Shown piece after piece: positions 23,301 through 31,481 of a stretch of DNA of 32,078 nucleotides. The position numbers and the translations under genes were made by a program. Position 1 is the first letter of the stretch. The number at the start of each line of letters is the position of its first letter. The notes under the pieces are model-generated. The model saw only the letters and a program-made list of their open reading frames with translations, was not told where the DNA came from and made no database searches. The stretch covers positions 1 to 32,078 of the forward strand of contig CAYWCX010000008.1 of NCBI GenBank assembly GCA_964456925.1. The letters are read 5' to 3'. Source of the DNA: JBAZKK01 sp964456925 (GTDB taxonomy: Bacteria > Omnitrophota > Gorgyraeia > Gygaellales > Profunditerraquicolaceae).

Positions 23301-23621
23301 ATTCCGGTGAAAGTTTTACCCAAGATTGCCGAAGGCAGACCCAATGTTCTTGACCTTATGAAGGACAACAAGATTCAGCTCGTAATTAATACCCCCTCAG
23401 GTAGAATCCCTCGCGCGGATGAGGTAAAGATCCGCTCTCACGTGATTCTTTACAATATACCCTACACTACTACCATCTCTGGCGCGCAGGCAACCGTCAA
23501 CGGCATTGAGATTTTGGCAAAGAAGGGGTTAAAGGTGGAATCCCTGCAGCAGTATCACAAGAAAAAGCGCGTCACCTTCAAGAGGGAGCAGGTTAAAAAA
23601 GCCGGGAGGAAAAAGAAATAG
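20307..23621 (+). CDS. carB: Carbamoyl phosphate synthase large subunit
   Basis: Makes carbamoyl phosphate from bicarbonate, two ATP and ammonia. The 1104 residues carry two ATP-grasp halves: the first with IGSGPIIIGQACEFDYSG at the start and GWKEIEFEVMRD plus MENVDPMGVHTGDSI, the second starting near residue 570 with LGGGPNRIGQGIEFDYCC and containing GGIMEHIEEAGIHSGDSAM. A MGS-like allosteric domain ends the protein (GTASALM, NTPSGR), followed by a Lys/Arg-rich tail that makes it slightly longer than the usual 1070. Both catalytic halves look intact, unlike the partner CarA. mutM follows one base after the stop. Confidence 0.97.
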   Translation: MPRRRDIKKILMIGSGPIIIGQACEFDYSGSQACKALKEEGYNTVLVNSNPATIMTDPGMADSTYIEPLTVEIVEKIIQKERPDAILPTLGGQTGLNLAFFLMRRGILKKYGVESIGASVSAISRAEDRELFKKAMQEIGIDVPKSGIAEGVAQGMRIGLEIGFPLILRPAYCLGGSGGSIAYNKQELEKFLDKGLGTSPVHQVLVEQSVLGWKEIEFEVMRDCEDNVVIITSMENVDPMGVHTGDSIVVAPAQTLTAEEYSNFVYLCRKIIRKIGITGGGANIQFAQNPENGKIVIIEVNPRLSRSSALASKATGFPIARVATKLAVGLTLPEVTNQITGKTTSFFEPTVDYCVFKICRFTFEKFPKAERTLNTSMKAVGEAMSIGRNFKEALQKGIRSTEIGRFGLGADGKDKISDKELARASGGLLEQIRHKIRVPNDERIFYLRYAIKAGMPLEEIYRLSKIDLWFLDNMKQLVELEDKIKRYRNPNGSDEIKMPAELLEEAKKDGFSDRQVAYLLNTKEEAVRQLRKKNNIKTVYKPVDTCAGEFEAERPYFYSSYETKDESRGGKNKKVVILGGGPNRIGQGIEFDYCCCHAAYALKEEGLDSIMVNCNPETVSTDYDTSDRLYFEPITVEDVLNIVEVEKPLGVIVQFGGQTPINLAIPLMKAGVNLLGTSADSIDIAEDRKRFKQMLDKLELLQPENGTAFTFEEAKEIARKIGYPVLVRPSYVLGGRAMEIVYEEAVLERFITEAASASGEHPVLIDKFLEDAIEVDVDLIGDKETFVIGGIMEHIEEAGIHSGDSAMALPAYTLSVDILNKIREASYKMAKELGTVGLMNIQFAVKEEKVYVLEVNPRASRTVPFVSKAIGVPLAKLATKVMLGKKLKELGFTQEIIPKHVCVKESVFPFNRFPGVDIILGPEMKSTGEVMGIDRDFGRAYIKSQIAAGQKIPTKGNVFISVRDKDKRQVVFIAKKLADLGFNIYATSGTASALMQNSIPVKVLPKIAEGRPNVLDLMKDNKIQLVINTPSGRIPRADEVKIRSHVILYNIPYTTTISGAQATVNGIEILAKKGLKVESLQQYHKKKRVTFKREQVKKAGRKKK

Positions 23622-23622
23622 G

Positions 23623-24423
23623 ATGCCGGAGCTACCCGAAGTAGAAACCATCAAGCGGGAATTAGAAAAAGCAATTACAGGCAAAAAGATCACCGCGGTT
23701 TTAGTGCGTCATCCTTTGGTTATCAAAGAGCCCTCCGTTGATAAATTTAAAAAGGGGTTAACCGGCGTTATCATCAAGAAGGTGTTACGCAAAGCCAAGG
23801 TTTTGATTTTAGAGCTCTCCAGCGGTAAATCCCTCGTGATTCATCTGAAGATGGCTGGTCAGCTTGTTTATCCCGGCAACGGCAGAAATAGCCGGGTTAG
23901 TTTTCGTTTATCCGACGGCAAACTTCTGGATTTTAACGACCAGCGGCTGTTTGGGGAACTCAGACTTTTAGATGATTGGCGTTCTCTAAAGTTTATTCAG
24001 GGCCTCGGTCCGGAACCCTTTGACCTGACACCAGAAGAGTTTAAGGCAAGGTTCGCCGCTAAAAAGACCAAAATCAAACCCCTGTTAATGGACCAGACTT
24101 TTATCTCGGGGATAGGCAATCTCTATGCAGCGGAGATACTCTTTCGCGCCAAGATCGATCCCCAGAGGCCGGCCTGGCGCTTATCCGATAAAGAGAAGGA
24201 GGTTTTGTTCCGTCGCACCAAAGAGGTTCTGGAGGAGGCGATTCGCTACGGCGGCTCTTCGGTAGATGATTATGTGCGTTTAACGGGCAAGCCCGGCGGT
24301 TATGCTGCGCACCATAAGGTTTACGGCCGGGAAGGCAAATCTTGTTTCGTATGCAAGACCCCGATTAAAAGGATTACCCTTGGTTCGCGCGGCACTTATT
24401 TCTGTCCTAAATGCCAGAGTTAA
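23623..24423 (+). CDS. mutM: Formamidopyrimidine-DNA glycosylase (Fpg/MutM)
   Basis: Removes 8-oxoguanine and other oxidised bases and nicks the abasic site. The 266-residue protein begins MPELPEVETI, giving the catalytic Pro and Glu after Met removal. It keeps the HLKMAGQL segment, the FNDQRLFGEL strand and a helix-two-turn-helix with FISGIGNLYAAEILF. A C-terminal zinc finger has CFVC and CPKC pairs, ending the protein two residues later. GGGAGGA upstream, within the end of carB, serves as Shine-Dalgarno. It stands between carB and an ICMT-like gene. Confidence 0.96.
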   Translation: MPELPEVETIKRELEKAITGKKITAVLVRHPLVIKEPSVDKFKKGLTGVIIKKVLRKAKVLILELSSGKSLVIHLKMAGQLVYPGNGRNSRVSFRLSDGKLLDFNDQRLFGELRLLDDWRSLKFIQGLGPEPFDLTPEEFKARFAAKKTKIKPLLMDQTFISGIGNLYAAEILFRAKIDPQRPAWRLSDKEKEVLFRRTKEVLEEAIRYGGSSVDDYVRLTGKPGGYAAHHKVYGREGKSCFVCKTPIKRITLGSRGTYFCPKCQS

Positions 24424-24426
24424 AAG

Positions 24427-25137
24427 ATGAAGATACGCCTTAAGATTAACGGCGCGATTATCACCGCAGCTTTGGTATTACTCGTTATCTTCCCTGCTTT
24501 TTTCTTGCGGTCTGCCAAGGTGGGGTTTTGGGACGAGCTGACAGAGATATTCGGCGTCAGCGCCATCCTTTTAGGCCAGCTTTTTCGCGCTTCTGCCCGC
24601 GGCTATAAAGCCGAACACTCCCAAAACGGCCGCACTTTGATTCAGGGCGGGCCTTACAATCTGGTACGCAATCCGATGTATCTGGGTATATTTTTAATTG
24701 GCGTGGGTATTGTATTAATACTCTTTGAGTGGTGGGTGGCCTGTGTTTTCCTGGCAGTGTTTGCCACGCGCTACATCCTGCCGATATTTAAGGAAGAGAA
24801 GAAATTATTGGCACTTTTTCCCAAAGATTATCCGGCTTACTGTTGCAGGGTGCCCCGTTTTTTTCCTTCCTTTAATATGTTAGCACAGAAGGATATCAGC
24901 GAATACCTGCCGCTTCGGCTCTCCTGGCTCAAGAAGGAAATTGGCGCGGTATTAGCGGTATTATCAGCGACCCTCTTGTTAGAATCCTGGGAGGATATTA
25001 AAAGCCAGGGAGTAAGAATTTATTTTAAAGAAAGCATTGGTATCTTTGCGATTATTTTATCATTTGTAATTCTGTGTGTTTATTTAGTCAGGCAGACTGC
25101 TGCCAGCCGTAAGGAAAATGTTGCAGATAAAAGCTAA
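24427..25137 (+). CDS. ICMT/PEMT-family membrane methyltransferase
   Basis: A 236-residue integral membrane protein with an N-terminal membrane segment, several further hydrophobic helices and a last one near residues 200-220. The SAM-binding signature of isoprenylcysteine carboxyl methyltransferase relatives is present: GGPYNLVRNPMYLG (about 77-90), with the following FKEEKKLLALFPKDYPAYCCRVPRFFP segment. Bacterial members methylate lipid-like or small substrates, mostly unidentified. Its end overlaps pyrK by 20 bases. The substrate here cannot be told from context. Confidence 0.82.
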   Translation: MKIRLKINGAIITAALVLLVIFPAFFLRSAKVGFWDELTEIFGVSAILLGQLFRASARGYKAEHSQNGRTLIQGGPYNLVRNPMYLGIFLIGVGIVLILFEWWVACVFLAVFATRYILPIFKEEKKLLALFPKDYPAYCCRVPRFFPSFNMLAQKDISEYLPLRLSWLKKEIGAVLAVLSATLLLESWEDIKSQGVRIYFKESIGIFAIILSFVILCVYLVRQTAASRKENVADKS

Positions 25138-25945
25138 AATACTGCATCATAAAAAGGTAAAACCAGGGTATTATCGCGTAGCGCTTATCGCTTGCGGTAT
25201 TGCCAAGGAGGCTCAGGCCGGACAATTCGTCGAAATAAAAGTAAACGATGCCTGGGAACCGTTGCTGCGCCGGCCTTTTAGTATTCATAGGACGCAAGGG
25301 AGCGCTTTTGAGGTTCTTTATGAAGTAGTAGGCCAGGCGACCCGGCTTTTATCCCGGAAAAAGCCGGGCGAATATTTAGAGGTTATCGGTCCTTTGGGTA
25401 AAGGCTTTGATTTTTGTAGCGACAGTTACGCCCCGCTTTTGGTTGCCGGAGGCATGGGAGTGGCTCCGCTGGTTTTCCTCGCCGAAAAGATGGCTGCGAG
25501 CAATAAAAGAGCAACGGTTTTGCTCGGGGCAAGAGATAAAAACAGCATCTTATGCGAAGAGGTCTTTCGGAAACTGGGATTTAGTGTTAAAATAGCCACA
25601 GATAACGGTTCCCGCGGCTTCCGGGGTTATGTTAGCGGATTGTTAGAGCATGAATTAGCCGCCGGCAGTTTTATGCCGCAGCTTGTTATATACGCCTGCG
25701 GCCCGCGGCCGATGCTCCAGGAAATATCCCGGATATCCCGGCACCATAACATCCCTGCCTGGGTATCGCTGGAGGAGCATATGGCCTGCGGCCTGGGGGT
25801 ATGCCTCGGTTGCGTGGTGGACACCGTTGACGGCTATCAGCGCGTTTGTAAAGAAGGGCCGGTATTTGAAGCCCGCCGGATTATCTGGAAAAGCAAAAGT
25901 GCGAAAGGAGAACGGTTATGTCCGCAAAGCCTTTTGTTTCGATAA
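25118..25945 (+). CDS. pyrK: Dihydroorotate dehydrogenase electron-transfer subunit
   Basis: PyrK passes electrons from dihydroorotate oxidation to NAD+ through FAD and a [2Fe-2S] cluster, in a complex with class 1B PyrD. The 275-residue protein has the FAD-binding RRPFSIHR motif, the NAD-binding VAGGMGVAPLVFLAE segment and a C-terminal cluster ACGLGVCLGC plus a later Cys in QRVCKEGP, giving four cluster ligands. Start at 25118 lies inside the end of the methyltransferase gene. The end overlaps the glycosyltransferase start by 28 bases. pyrD lies two genes away. Confidence 0.94.
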   Translation: MLQIKAKILHHKKVKPGYYRVALIACGIAKEAQAGQFVEIKVNDAWEPLLRRPFSIHRTQGSAFEVLYEVVGQATRLLSRKKPGEYLEVIGPLGKGFDFCSDSYAPLLVAGGMGVAPLVFLAEKMAASNKRATVLLGARDKNSILCEEVFRKLGFSVKIATDNGSRGFRGYVSGLLEHELAAGSFMPQLVIYACGPRPMLQEISRISRHHNIPAWVSLEEHMACGLGVCLGCVVDTVDGYQRVCKEGPVFEARRIIWKSKSAKGERLCPQSLLFR

Positions 25946-27066
25946 TCATCCCGGTAAAAAATTTTGAGCGCACTATTGAGAAGACCTTTGAATACCTGCT
26001 TAACGTAGATTATCCCCGTGAATCCTGGGAATGGGTTATTGCCGACGGCGGCTCCAGCGATAAAACCATAGAGATTATCAAAGACTGGCAGAAGAAGTAC
26101 CCCTTTATTAAATTAGTGGAGATTCCCAATTGCCCTTCCCCGGGTTTTGCGCGCAACAAAGCCCTTGAGGCAGTACGGGGGGAGTTTCTTTTCTTCACCG
26201 ATGCCGACTGTGCGCCTTGTAAGGATTGGATTAACGAAATACTCCTGCATTTTACAAACGACCCCAAGATTGCAGCAGTGGGAGGAGAGATTTACACCCT
26301 GAAAGTAGACCCGGATAATTTAGTGGAGGCATGGTGTCAGCACTTCCGTTTTAATATGGTCGCTCCGCGCTACGGTTTTATTCCGGAGGGGTATTATCCG
26401 GAATTCCCCTCTAACCCCAGACCAGCGGATATCGGCGGTCACCGCGCCTATTTTTTTGGCACCTGTAATGTTGCCTATCGCCGCCAGGCAATGCAGGAAT
26501 TAGGGGTGCGTTTCTGGGAGAGGCCTACCGGAGAGGACATGGATTTAAGTTACCAGCACCGCTCGCAGGGCTGGAGGTTTTACTTTGCGCCCAAGGCCAG
26601 GGTCGACCATATGCACCGCGCGGACCTGAAGTCCCTGCGTCGAGTCTGGGTTACCTACGGCCAGGCGCACCTGCCCTTGATTGATAAGTACGTCAAGAGC
26701 AAGGGCCTGGAAATAATCCTGCAGTTTTTAAAAGGCAACCCCGCGTTTATCCTGCCTTTTCCCTTACGGGGGTTTGTTTATATCGGCAACTTCCATTTAT
26801 TACACCTCTTTGGGTTACTTTTTGTGGTGGGGCTGGCCTTAAGCTTGATTTTTGGCGGCTGGGGTTTTAAGATATTTACCTTGGTATCGCTGGCGTTGAT
26901 GCTCTACTTTGCCCATCAGTATGTGAAGTGGAATTTCGGCATGGAGCCCAAGGAGAAATTCTGGACCTGGTGCAAGATGAAATACCTGACAAACTTAAGT
27001 TTTATTCAGGGCGGCTTAAAGGACTTCAAGAAATATAAAATCCTCTGCATTGAGCCGAGTTTTTAA
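25918..27066 (+). CDS. Family 2 glycosyltransferase, membrane-associated
   Basis: A 382-residue glycosyltransferase with a GT-A domain: VSIIIPVKN at the start, WVIADGGSSDKT, the metal-binding FFTDADCAPCKDW (DAD) and the FGTCNVAYRRQAM and RPTGEDMDLSYQH segments of the acceptor half. Hydrophobic helices follow (about residues 285-340), probably tethering it to the inner membrane. AAGGAG lies about 7 bases before the ATG. It splits pyrK from pyrD and has no evident link to pyrimidine synthesis. Donor and acceptor sugars are unknown. Confidence 0.87.
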   Translation: MSAKPFVSIIIPVKNFERTIEKTFEYLLNVDYPRESWEWVIADGGSSDKTIEIIKDWQKKYPFIKLVEIPNCPSPGFARNKALEAVRGEFLFFTDADCAPCKDWINEILLHFTNDPKIAAVGGEIYTLKVDPDNLVEAWCQHFRFNMVAPRYGFIPEGYYPEFPSNPRPADIGGHRAYFFGTCNVAYRRQAMQELGVRFWERPTGEDMDLSYQHRSQGWRFYFAPKARVDHMHRADLKSLRRVWVTYGQAHLPLIDKYVKSKGLEIILQFLKGNPAFILPFPLRGFVYIGNFHLLHLFGLLFVVGLALSLIFGGWGFKIFTLVSLALMLYFAHQYVKWNFGMEPKEKFWTWCKMKYLTNLSFIQGGLKDFKKYKILCIEPSF

Positions 27067-27076
27067 GGAGGTTGCC

Positions 27077-27436
27077 ATGACTCAACTATTATATATTTTA
27101 TTAGGGCTGGCTGCGGGCATCTGCGGCGGGATGCTCGGTATCGGCGGAGGCACGGTATTAATCCCTGCGCTGGTCTATCTCTTCGGGCTTACCCAGCATC
27201 AGGCCCAGGGGACTACCCTGGCGATTATGGTGCCGCCGATCGGCCTGCTTGCTGCCTGGCGCTATTGGCAGGCAGGCAATGTCAAGATTTCAATGGCGGG
27301 ATTTATCTGTGTGGGGTTTTTCCTCGGCGGCTTAATCGGCGCCAGCCTCATCCAGAATATCCCGGATGCCCTGCTTAAAAAAATATTCGGCGCGTTCCTG
27401 CTTTTAATCTCCTTAAGGATGATTCTGGTAAAATAA
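27077..27436 (+). CDS. Half-length TauE/SafE (TSUP) family membrane protein
   Basis: The product is 119 residues with four predicted membrane helices, half the usual TSUP length of about 250. The first repeat has the family's glycine-rich GICGGMLGIGGGTVLIPAL segment and GTTLAIMVPP. The ATG at 27077 is preferred, because AAGGAGG sits just before it (about 5 bases); an in-frame ATG at 27050 would overlap the glycosyltransferase. TSUP proteins export sulfite, sulfonates or similar anions. A half-size protein would have to dimerise to form the usual two-repeat structure. Substrate is unknown. Confidence 0.78.
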   Translation: MTQLLYILLGLAAGICGGMLGIGGGTVLIPALVYLFGLTQHQAQGTTLAIMVPPIGLLAAWRYWQAGNVKISMAGFICVGFFLGGLIGASLIQNIPDALLKKIFGAFLLLISLRMILVK

Positions 27437-27438
27437 AA

Positions 27439-28383
27439 ATGCACGACAGACTCGCGGTCAATATCAAAGGCCTGAAATTAAGGAATCCCGTGATAGCGGC
27501 TTCCGGCACCTTTGGCTATGGTGAGGAGTTCCGCGGACTGGTTGACCTGAGGAAGCTCGGCGCAATTGTTTCCAAGACCATTACCCTGAAAGCCCGCCGG
27601 GGTAATCCTGTGCCGCGCACTGCCGAGACCCCTGCCGGGCTTCTCAACTCCATTGGCCTGGAGAATCCGGGCCTGGAAGGTTTTCTGGATGAAAAACTCC
27701 CGATTTTAAAGAAAATTGGCATACCGATTATCGTCAGCATTGCTTCGGAAGCCGGCAAGGAGGAGTTTGTTAAACTCGCAAAAGAGCTGGACAATATTAA
27801 CGCCGTGGCGGCAATTGAACTTAACATCTCCTGCCCTAATATCAAAGACGCCAAATCCGCCAAACCCGAAAGTCTGCCGCTTATCGCGCAGGACGCCGCC
27901 GCTACCTATGAATTGGTAAGGGCAGTACGTACGGCTACGCGTAAGCCCCTGATTACTAAATTATCGCCAAATGTTAGTTCTATCGGCGATATTGCGCGGT
28001 CAGCAGAGAGGGCAGGGAGCGATGCGGTGTCCCTGATTAATACCATTACCGCTATGAGTATTGACGTCGAAACTAGAAAACCGAGACTGGCGGCAGTAAC
28101 CGGCGGCTTAAGCGGGCCGGCAGTGCGGCCGGTTGCGGTACGCATGGTTTGGGAGGTATACCGCAGGATTAAAATCCCCATTATCGGTATGGGTGGTATA
28201 ATGAAAAGCGAGGATGCCTTGGAATTTATTATTGCCGGCGCCAGCGCCGTGAGCATTGGCACGGCAAATTTCATTAATCCTAGGGTGAGCGTAGAAATAA
28301 TCGAAGGGATTAAAAAATATTTACAAAAGAATAATTTAACTTCTATTCAAAACTTAATCGGCTCATTAGAATGCAAGATATAA
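27439..28383 (+). CDS. pyrD: Dihydroorotate dehydrogenase (NAD+), class 1B catalytic subunit
   Basis: Oxidises dihydroorotate to orotate on FMN and works with PyrK. The 314-residue protein has the class 1B hallmark LNISCPNIK, with Cys132 as the catalytic base. KTITLKARRGNP and ETPAGLLNSIGLENPG bind FMN and substrate. IIGMGGIMKSEDALEFIIAGASAVSIGTANF is the phosphate-binding region. The ATG lies two bases after the TSUP gene. The end overlaps pyrF by 13 bases. No pyrE gene, needed for the next step, is present in the window. Confidence 0.96.
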   Translation: MHDRLAVNIKGLKLRNPVIAASGTFGYGEEFRGLVDLRKLGAIVSKTITLKARRGNPVPRTAETPAGLLNSIGLENPGLEGFLDEKLPILKKIGIPIIVSIASEAGKEEFVKLAKELDNINAVAAIELNISCPNIKDAKSAKPESLPLIAQDAAATYELVRAVRTATRKPLITKLSPNVSSIGDIARSAERAGSDAVSLINTITAMSIDVETRKPRLAAVTGGLSGPAVRPVAVRMVWEVYRRIKIPIIGMGGIMKSEDALEFIIAGASAVSIGTANFINPRVSVEIIEGIKKYLQKNNLTSIQNLIGSLECKI

Positions 28384-29105
28384 GCGATAAATTAATTGTG
28401 GCTCTGGATGTGGATACGCTGGAAAAGGCAGGGCGCTTTGTCGATATTCTTTATCCCACCGTCAAGCTTTTTAAAATCGGAAGTCAACTATTTACTGCCT
28501 ATGGGCCAGAAGCTGTAAAGATGGTTGGGAAAAAAGGGGGAAAGGTATTTTTAGATTTAAAATTTCATGACATCCCTAATACTGTATTTGCTTCTACATG
28601 TTCAAGCATTGCTTTAGGCCTGGAACCGATTACTTCCGAAGGACATTTAGCCATGTTTGAATCGGGATGCGTCTTTATGATAACAGTCCATACTCAAGGC
28701 GGGCTTGATGCAATGAAAGCAGCTACCCGGGGTGCCGAAGAAACATCAAAAGAATTAAATATCAAAAAGCCTTATATTGTAGGAGTCACAGTTTTGACCA
28801 GTGATAAACAAGAAGACACGGCTAAAGTTGTCTTAGAAAGAGCCAGCCTTGCTCAACAAGCAGGCTTAGACGGAGTTGTCTGTTCAGCACAGGAGGCAGC
28901 TGCTGTCCGTAAAGCATGCGGCAAAGGATTTATTATCGTCACTCCCGGGATAAGGCCGCCAGCTGCTGCCAAGGATGACCAGCAAAGAACCGCTACTCCT
29001 CGGGAGGCAATTCGCGCCGGAAGCAATTTTCTGGTAGTTGGTAGGCCGGTATTACAGGCGGCGGATCCCCTGAAGGCAGTAAAGGAGTTGAAGTGCCAGA
29101 AGTAA
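28371..29105 (+). CDS. pyrF: Orotidine 5'-phosphate decarboxylase with small insertion
   Basis: Makes UMP from OMP. The 244-residue TIM-barrel has the catalytic segment LDLKFHDIPNT (Asp62, Lys64, Asp67), TVHTQGG, TPGIRPP and the phosphate-gripping VGRPVLQAADP. Between DIPNT and TVHTQGG the chain is about 17 residues longer than in B. subtilis-type enzymes. This extra part sits in or next to the helix after the catalytic strand. Parts are more AT-rich than pyrD. The start lies inside pyrD. The last codons overlap the GTG start of the V-ATPase gene that follows. Confidence 0.93.
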   Translation: MQDISDKLIVALDVDTLEKAGRFVDILYPTVKLFKIGSQLFTAYGPEAVKMVGKKGGKVFLDLKFHDIPNTVFASTCSSIALGLEPITSEGHLAMFESGCVFMITVHTQGGLDAMKAATRGAEETSKELNIKKPYIVGVTVLTSDKQEDTAKVVLERASLAQQAGLDGVVCSAQEAAAVRKACGKGFIIVTPGIRPPAAAKDDQQRTATPREAIRAGSNFLVVGRPVLQAADPLKAVKELKCQK

Positions 29106-29410
29106 ATTCTAAGGTAGCGCTGGACAGGATTCAGGAAGCCGAGTTCAAGGCCAAGCAGATAGTTGAGGAGGCCAGAAAAGAAGCGCTCCATCTTATACAG
29201 CAGGCGAAAGTGGAGAAAGAAAGTCTGTTAAAAACCGCCGGAGAGAAGGCCAGGCTGGAGAGTCAGAAATTAAAAGCCAAGAGCGAAAAAGAAGTCTTAG
29301 GGGAAGCGGCAGAGATTAAAAAACAGGCTGAGGCCCGGATCCGGGCATTAAAGCAGGCAGCCGAAGCGAAACTGGAAGAAGCGGTAAGGTTCATAAAGTC
29401 AAAACTTTAG
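29093..29410 (+). CDS. V-type ATPase G/H-like peripheral-stalk subunit
   Basis: A 105-residue, almost wholly helical and highly charged protein (runs of EA, KA and QA) expected to form a coiled coil, as in the G/H subunits of V/A-type ATPase stalks. It starts with GTG at 29093 with AAAGGAG about 6 bases upstream, and overlaps pyrF by 13 bases. The neighbouring I, K and E genes fix its assignment. Coiled-coil sequences are low in specificity, so identity rests on context. Confidence 0.78.
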   Translation: MPEVNSKVALDRIQEAEFKAKQIVEEARKEALHLIQQAKVEKESLLKTAGEKARLESQKLKAKSEKEVLGEAAEIKKQAEARIRALKQAAEAKLEEAVRFIKSKL

Positions 29411-29425
29411 TTTGGGGCAAGATAG

Positions 29426-31465
29426 ATGGCAATTGCTAAAATTAAAAAAGTAGAGATTATCGGATTACAAAAGGACCGCGACCGGCTCCTGTCCTTATTA
29501 CAGAAACTGGGATGCTTGCAGTTAGTCGATATTTCGGCCAGCCCACAAAATAAAAAAGCGGCCTTGGGGGGAGAGAACCGGGATATTAATGGCAGTGTTA
29601 TTAACCTGCTGGAGATGGAAGAAGCAATTTCCTACCTTGACACTTTTAAGGAAGAAGCCGGTTTTTTTAGTGGCATGGTTAAGATTAAACCTCAGATTTA
29701 TCAACAGGATTTAAACGAGGTATTGACTAATTTTGATTATCGGAGCTTGCTTGGAGAATTAACCGCCAGCCGCAATCACCTTAAGAATCTCCAGCAACAC
29801 AAAGAAAAGTTATTGCAGGAGAAACTTCTTCTTTCGCCCTGGAAGCAGCTAACGGTTCCATTGGATCAACTGTGTGATACTGCCCGCTGCGGGATTATGC
29901 TGGGGGTCTTGCGCCGCTTAGATTATGCCGCGCTATCAGAGGATTGCCGCCGGCAGGAGTTAGGGTTATTCTGCGAGCCGGTGCATCAGGATAAAGTAAA
30001 TGTTTATCTGGCGATTATTTTTATGCAGGAGGATTTTGAGCAACTGCAAGGGATCCTGAAAAACTATCACTTTAATTTTGTCACCCTTAGCCACCACCGC
30101 GGCACGGTTAAGGAGAGGCTCTTGGAGATTAATCGCGAAGCCTTAATCCTGGACGACCAAATCCAGGATACCCGTACCCGTATTATTGAATTATCACGCC
30201 AGGAATTTAAGCTTATGGCGGTGTATGATTATCTTGCCAATATCCGCAAAAGGCAGGGGGCGGCAGAAGAACTGGTAACCCAGGAGTTCACCTTTCTTTT
30301 AAGCGGCTGGGTGAAGGAACGGGATTTACGGCTGCTGCAGAAGGAACTGGTCCGGCAATTCCAGGACCTGGTGCTTTTTGTTTCTGCTCCGGGAGCGGAC
30401 GAAGAAATACCGGTAGACCTGGATAACCCCCGCATTATTCAGCCTTTTGAGTTTATCACCAAAATCTACGGGTTCCCTAAATACCGCGAGGTTGACCCAA
30501 CCCCGTATCTGGCGCCGTTTTTCTTCGTATATTTCGGTTTTTGCGTCTCTGATGTAGGTTACGGCTTGATGCTAGTTTTGTTTTCCTGGTGGGCCTTAAA
30601 GAAATTTAAGATGGGGCCGCAGGGCTTACGTTTCTTCAGGCTCTTTTTATTCTGCGGCATCTCTACCGTTATTGTGGGCGCGCTTACCGGAAGCTGGTTC
30701 GGGAATCTTTTTGACCTGCTCGCCGAGAATAACAAGGTATTGGCGTTTTTCAAAAATTTCAAAGATTCCATTATCGTGCTTGACCCGATGAAGGAGCCGA
30801 CCAAACTTTTAGGCGTGGCGCTTTCTTTCGGGATAGTCCAAGTCTGGTTCGGCAATATCGTGGCGGCAATAGGCAACTTTAAGAACAGGCGCTACCTCGA
30901 CATTTTTTTAGACCAAGTCCCGACGCTGGTTTTACTTTTTGGCTTAACGGGCCTGGGTCTCGTATTTTTAAAATTACTGACAGGCGCTCAGTTGAATTTG
31001 TTCAAATCCAGCGCCCTCGTAGCCGCAATCGCCCTGATTCTCACCCAGGGCCGTTCCGAGAAAGGATGGGGCGCTAAATTATTTTATGGCATCTACAATC
31101 TTTACACCGCCCTTTCTGGCTATCTAAGCGACATCCTTTCCTATAGCCGTCTCTGGGCCCTCGGGCTGGTAACGGGGGTTATGGCCAGCACCATTAACCT
31201 TATCAGCCTGCAATTTAGCCAGATTTTTGTTTCAGTAGTGCCTTTTAGCGGGAGCGCCCCGGTGCTAAAGATTATTTTTAGCAGCGTTATTTTAATTACG
31301 ATTTTTATCCTGGGGCACGCGGTTTCTTTTTTAATGAACCTGCTGGGCGCCTTTGTGCATCCGGTGAGGTTACAGTTCGTGGAGTTTTTCTCCAAGTTTT
31401 TTAAAAGCGGGGGCAATGCCTTTCGCCCCTTTAAAGTAGAAACCAAATATATTAACTTGGAATAA
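29426..31465 (+). CDS. V-type ATP synthase subunit I
   Basis: A 679-residue a/I-type subunit. The N-terminal half is cytoplasmic and coiled, linking to the stalks, and the C-terminal half (from about residue 365) has about seven membrane helices. YSRLWALGLVTGVMASTINLI near residue 570-590 carries the conserved Arg of the ion half-channels. LGHAVSFLMNLLGAFVHPVRLQFVEFF near the end is the other strongly conserved stretch. Only weak Shine-Dalgarno-like sequence precedes the ATG. The gene lies 15 bases after the G/H-like gene and 16 bases before subunit K. Confidence 0.93.
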   Translation: MAIAKIKKVEIIGLQKDRDRLLSLLQKLGCLQLVDISASPQNKKAALGGENRDINGSVINLLEMEEAISYLDTFKEEAGFFSGMVKIKPQIYQQDLNEVLTNFDYRSLLGELTASRNHLKNLQQHKEKLLQEKLLLSPWKQLTVPLDQLCDTARCGIMLGVLRRLDYAALSEDCRRQELGLFCEPVHQDKVNVYLAIIFMQEDFEQLQGILKNYHFNFVTLSHHRGTVKERLLEINREALILDDQIQDTRTRIIELSRQEFKLMAVYDYLANIRKRQGAAEELVTQEFTFLLSGWVKERDLRLLQKELVRQFQDLVLFVSAPGADEEIPVDLDNPRIIQPFEFITKIYGFPKYREVDPTPYLAPFFFVYFGFCVSDVGYGLMLVLFSWWALKKFKMGPQGLRFFRLFLFCGISTVIVGALTGSWFGNLFDLLAENNKVLAFFKNFKDSIIVLDPMKEPTKLLGVALSFGIVQVWFGNIVAAIGNFKNRRYLDIFLDQVPTLVLLFGLTGLGLVFLKLLTGAQLNLFKSSALVAAIALILTQGRSEKGWGAKLFYGIYNLYTALSGYLSDILSYSRLWALGLVTGVMASTINLISLQFSQIFVSVVPFSGSAPVLKIIFSSVILITIFILGHAVSFLMNLLGAFVHPVRLQFVEFFSKFFKSGGNAFRPFKVETKYINLE

Positions 31466-31481
31466 TAAAAGGAGGCAGGAT

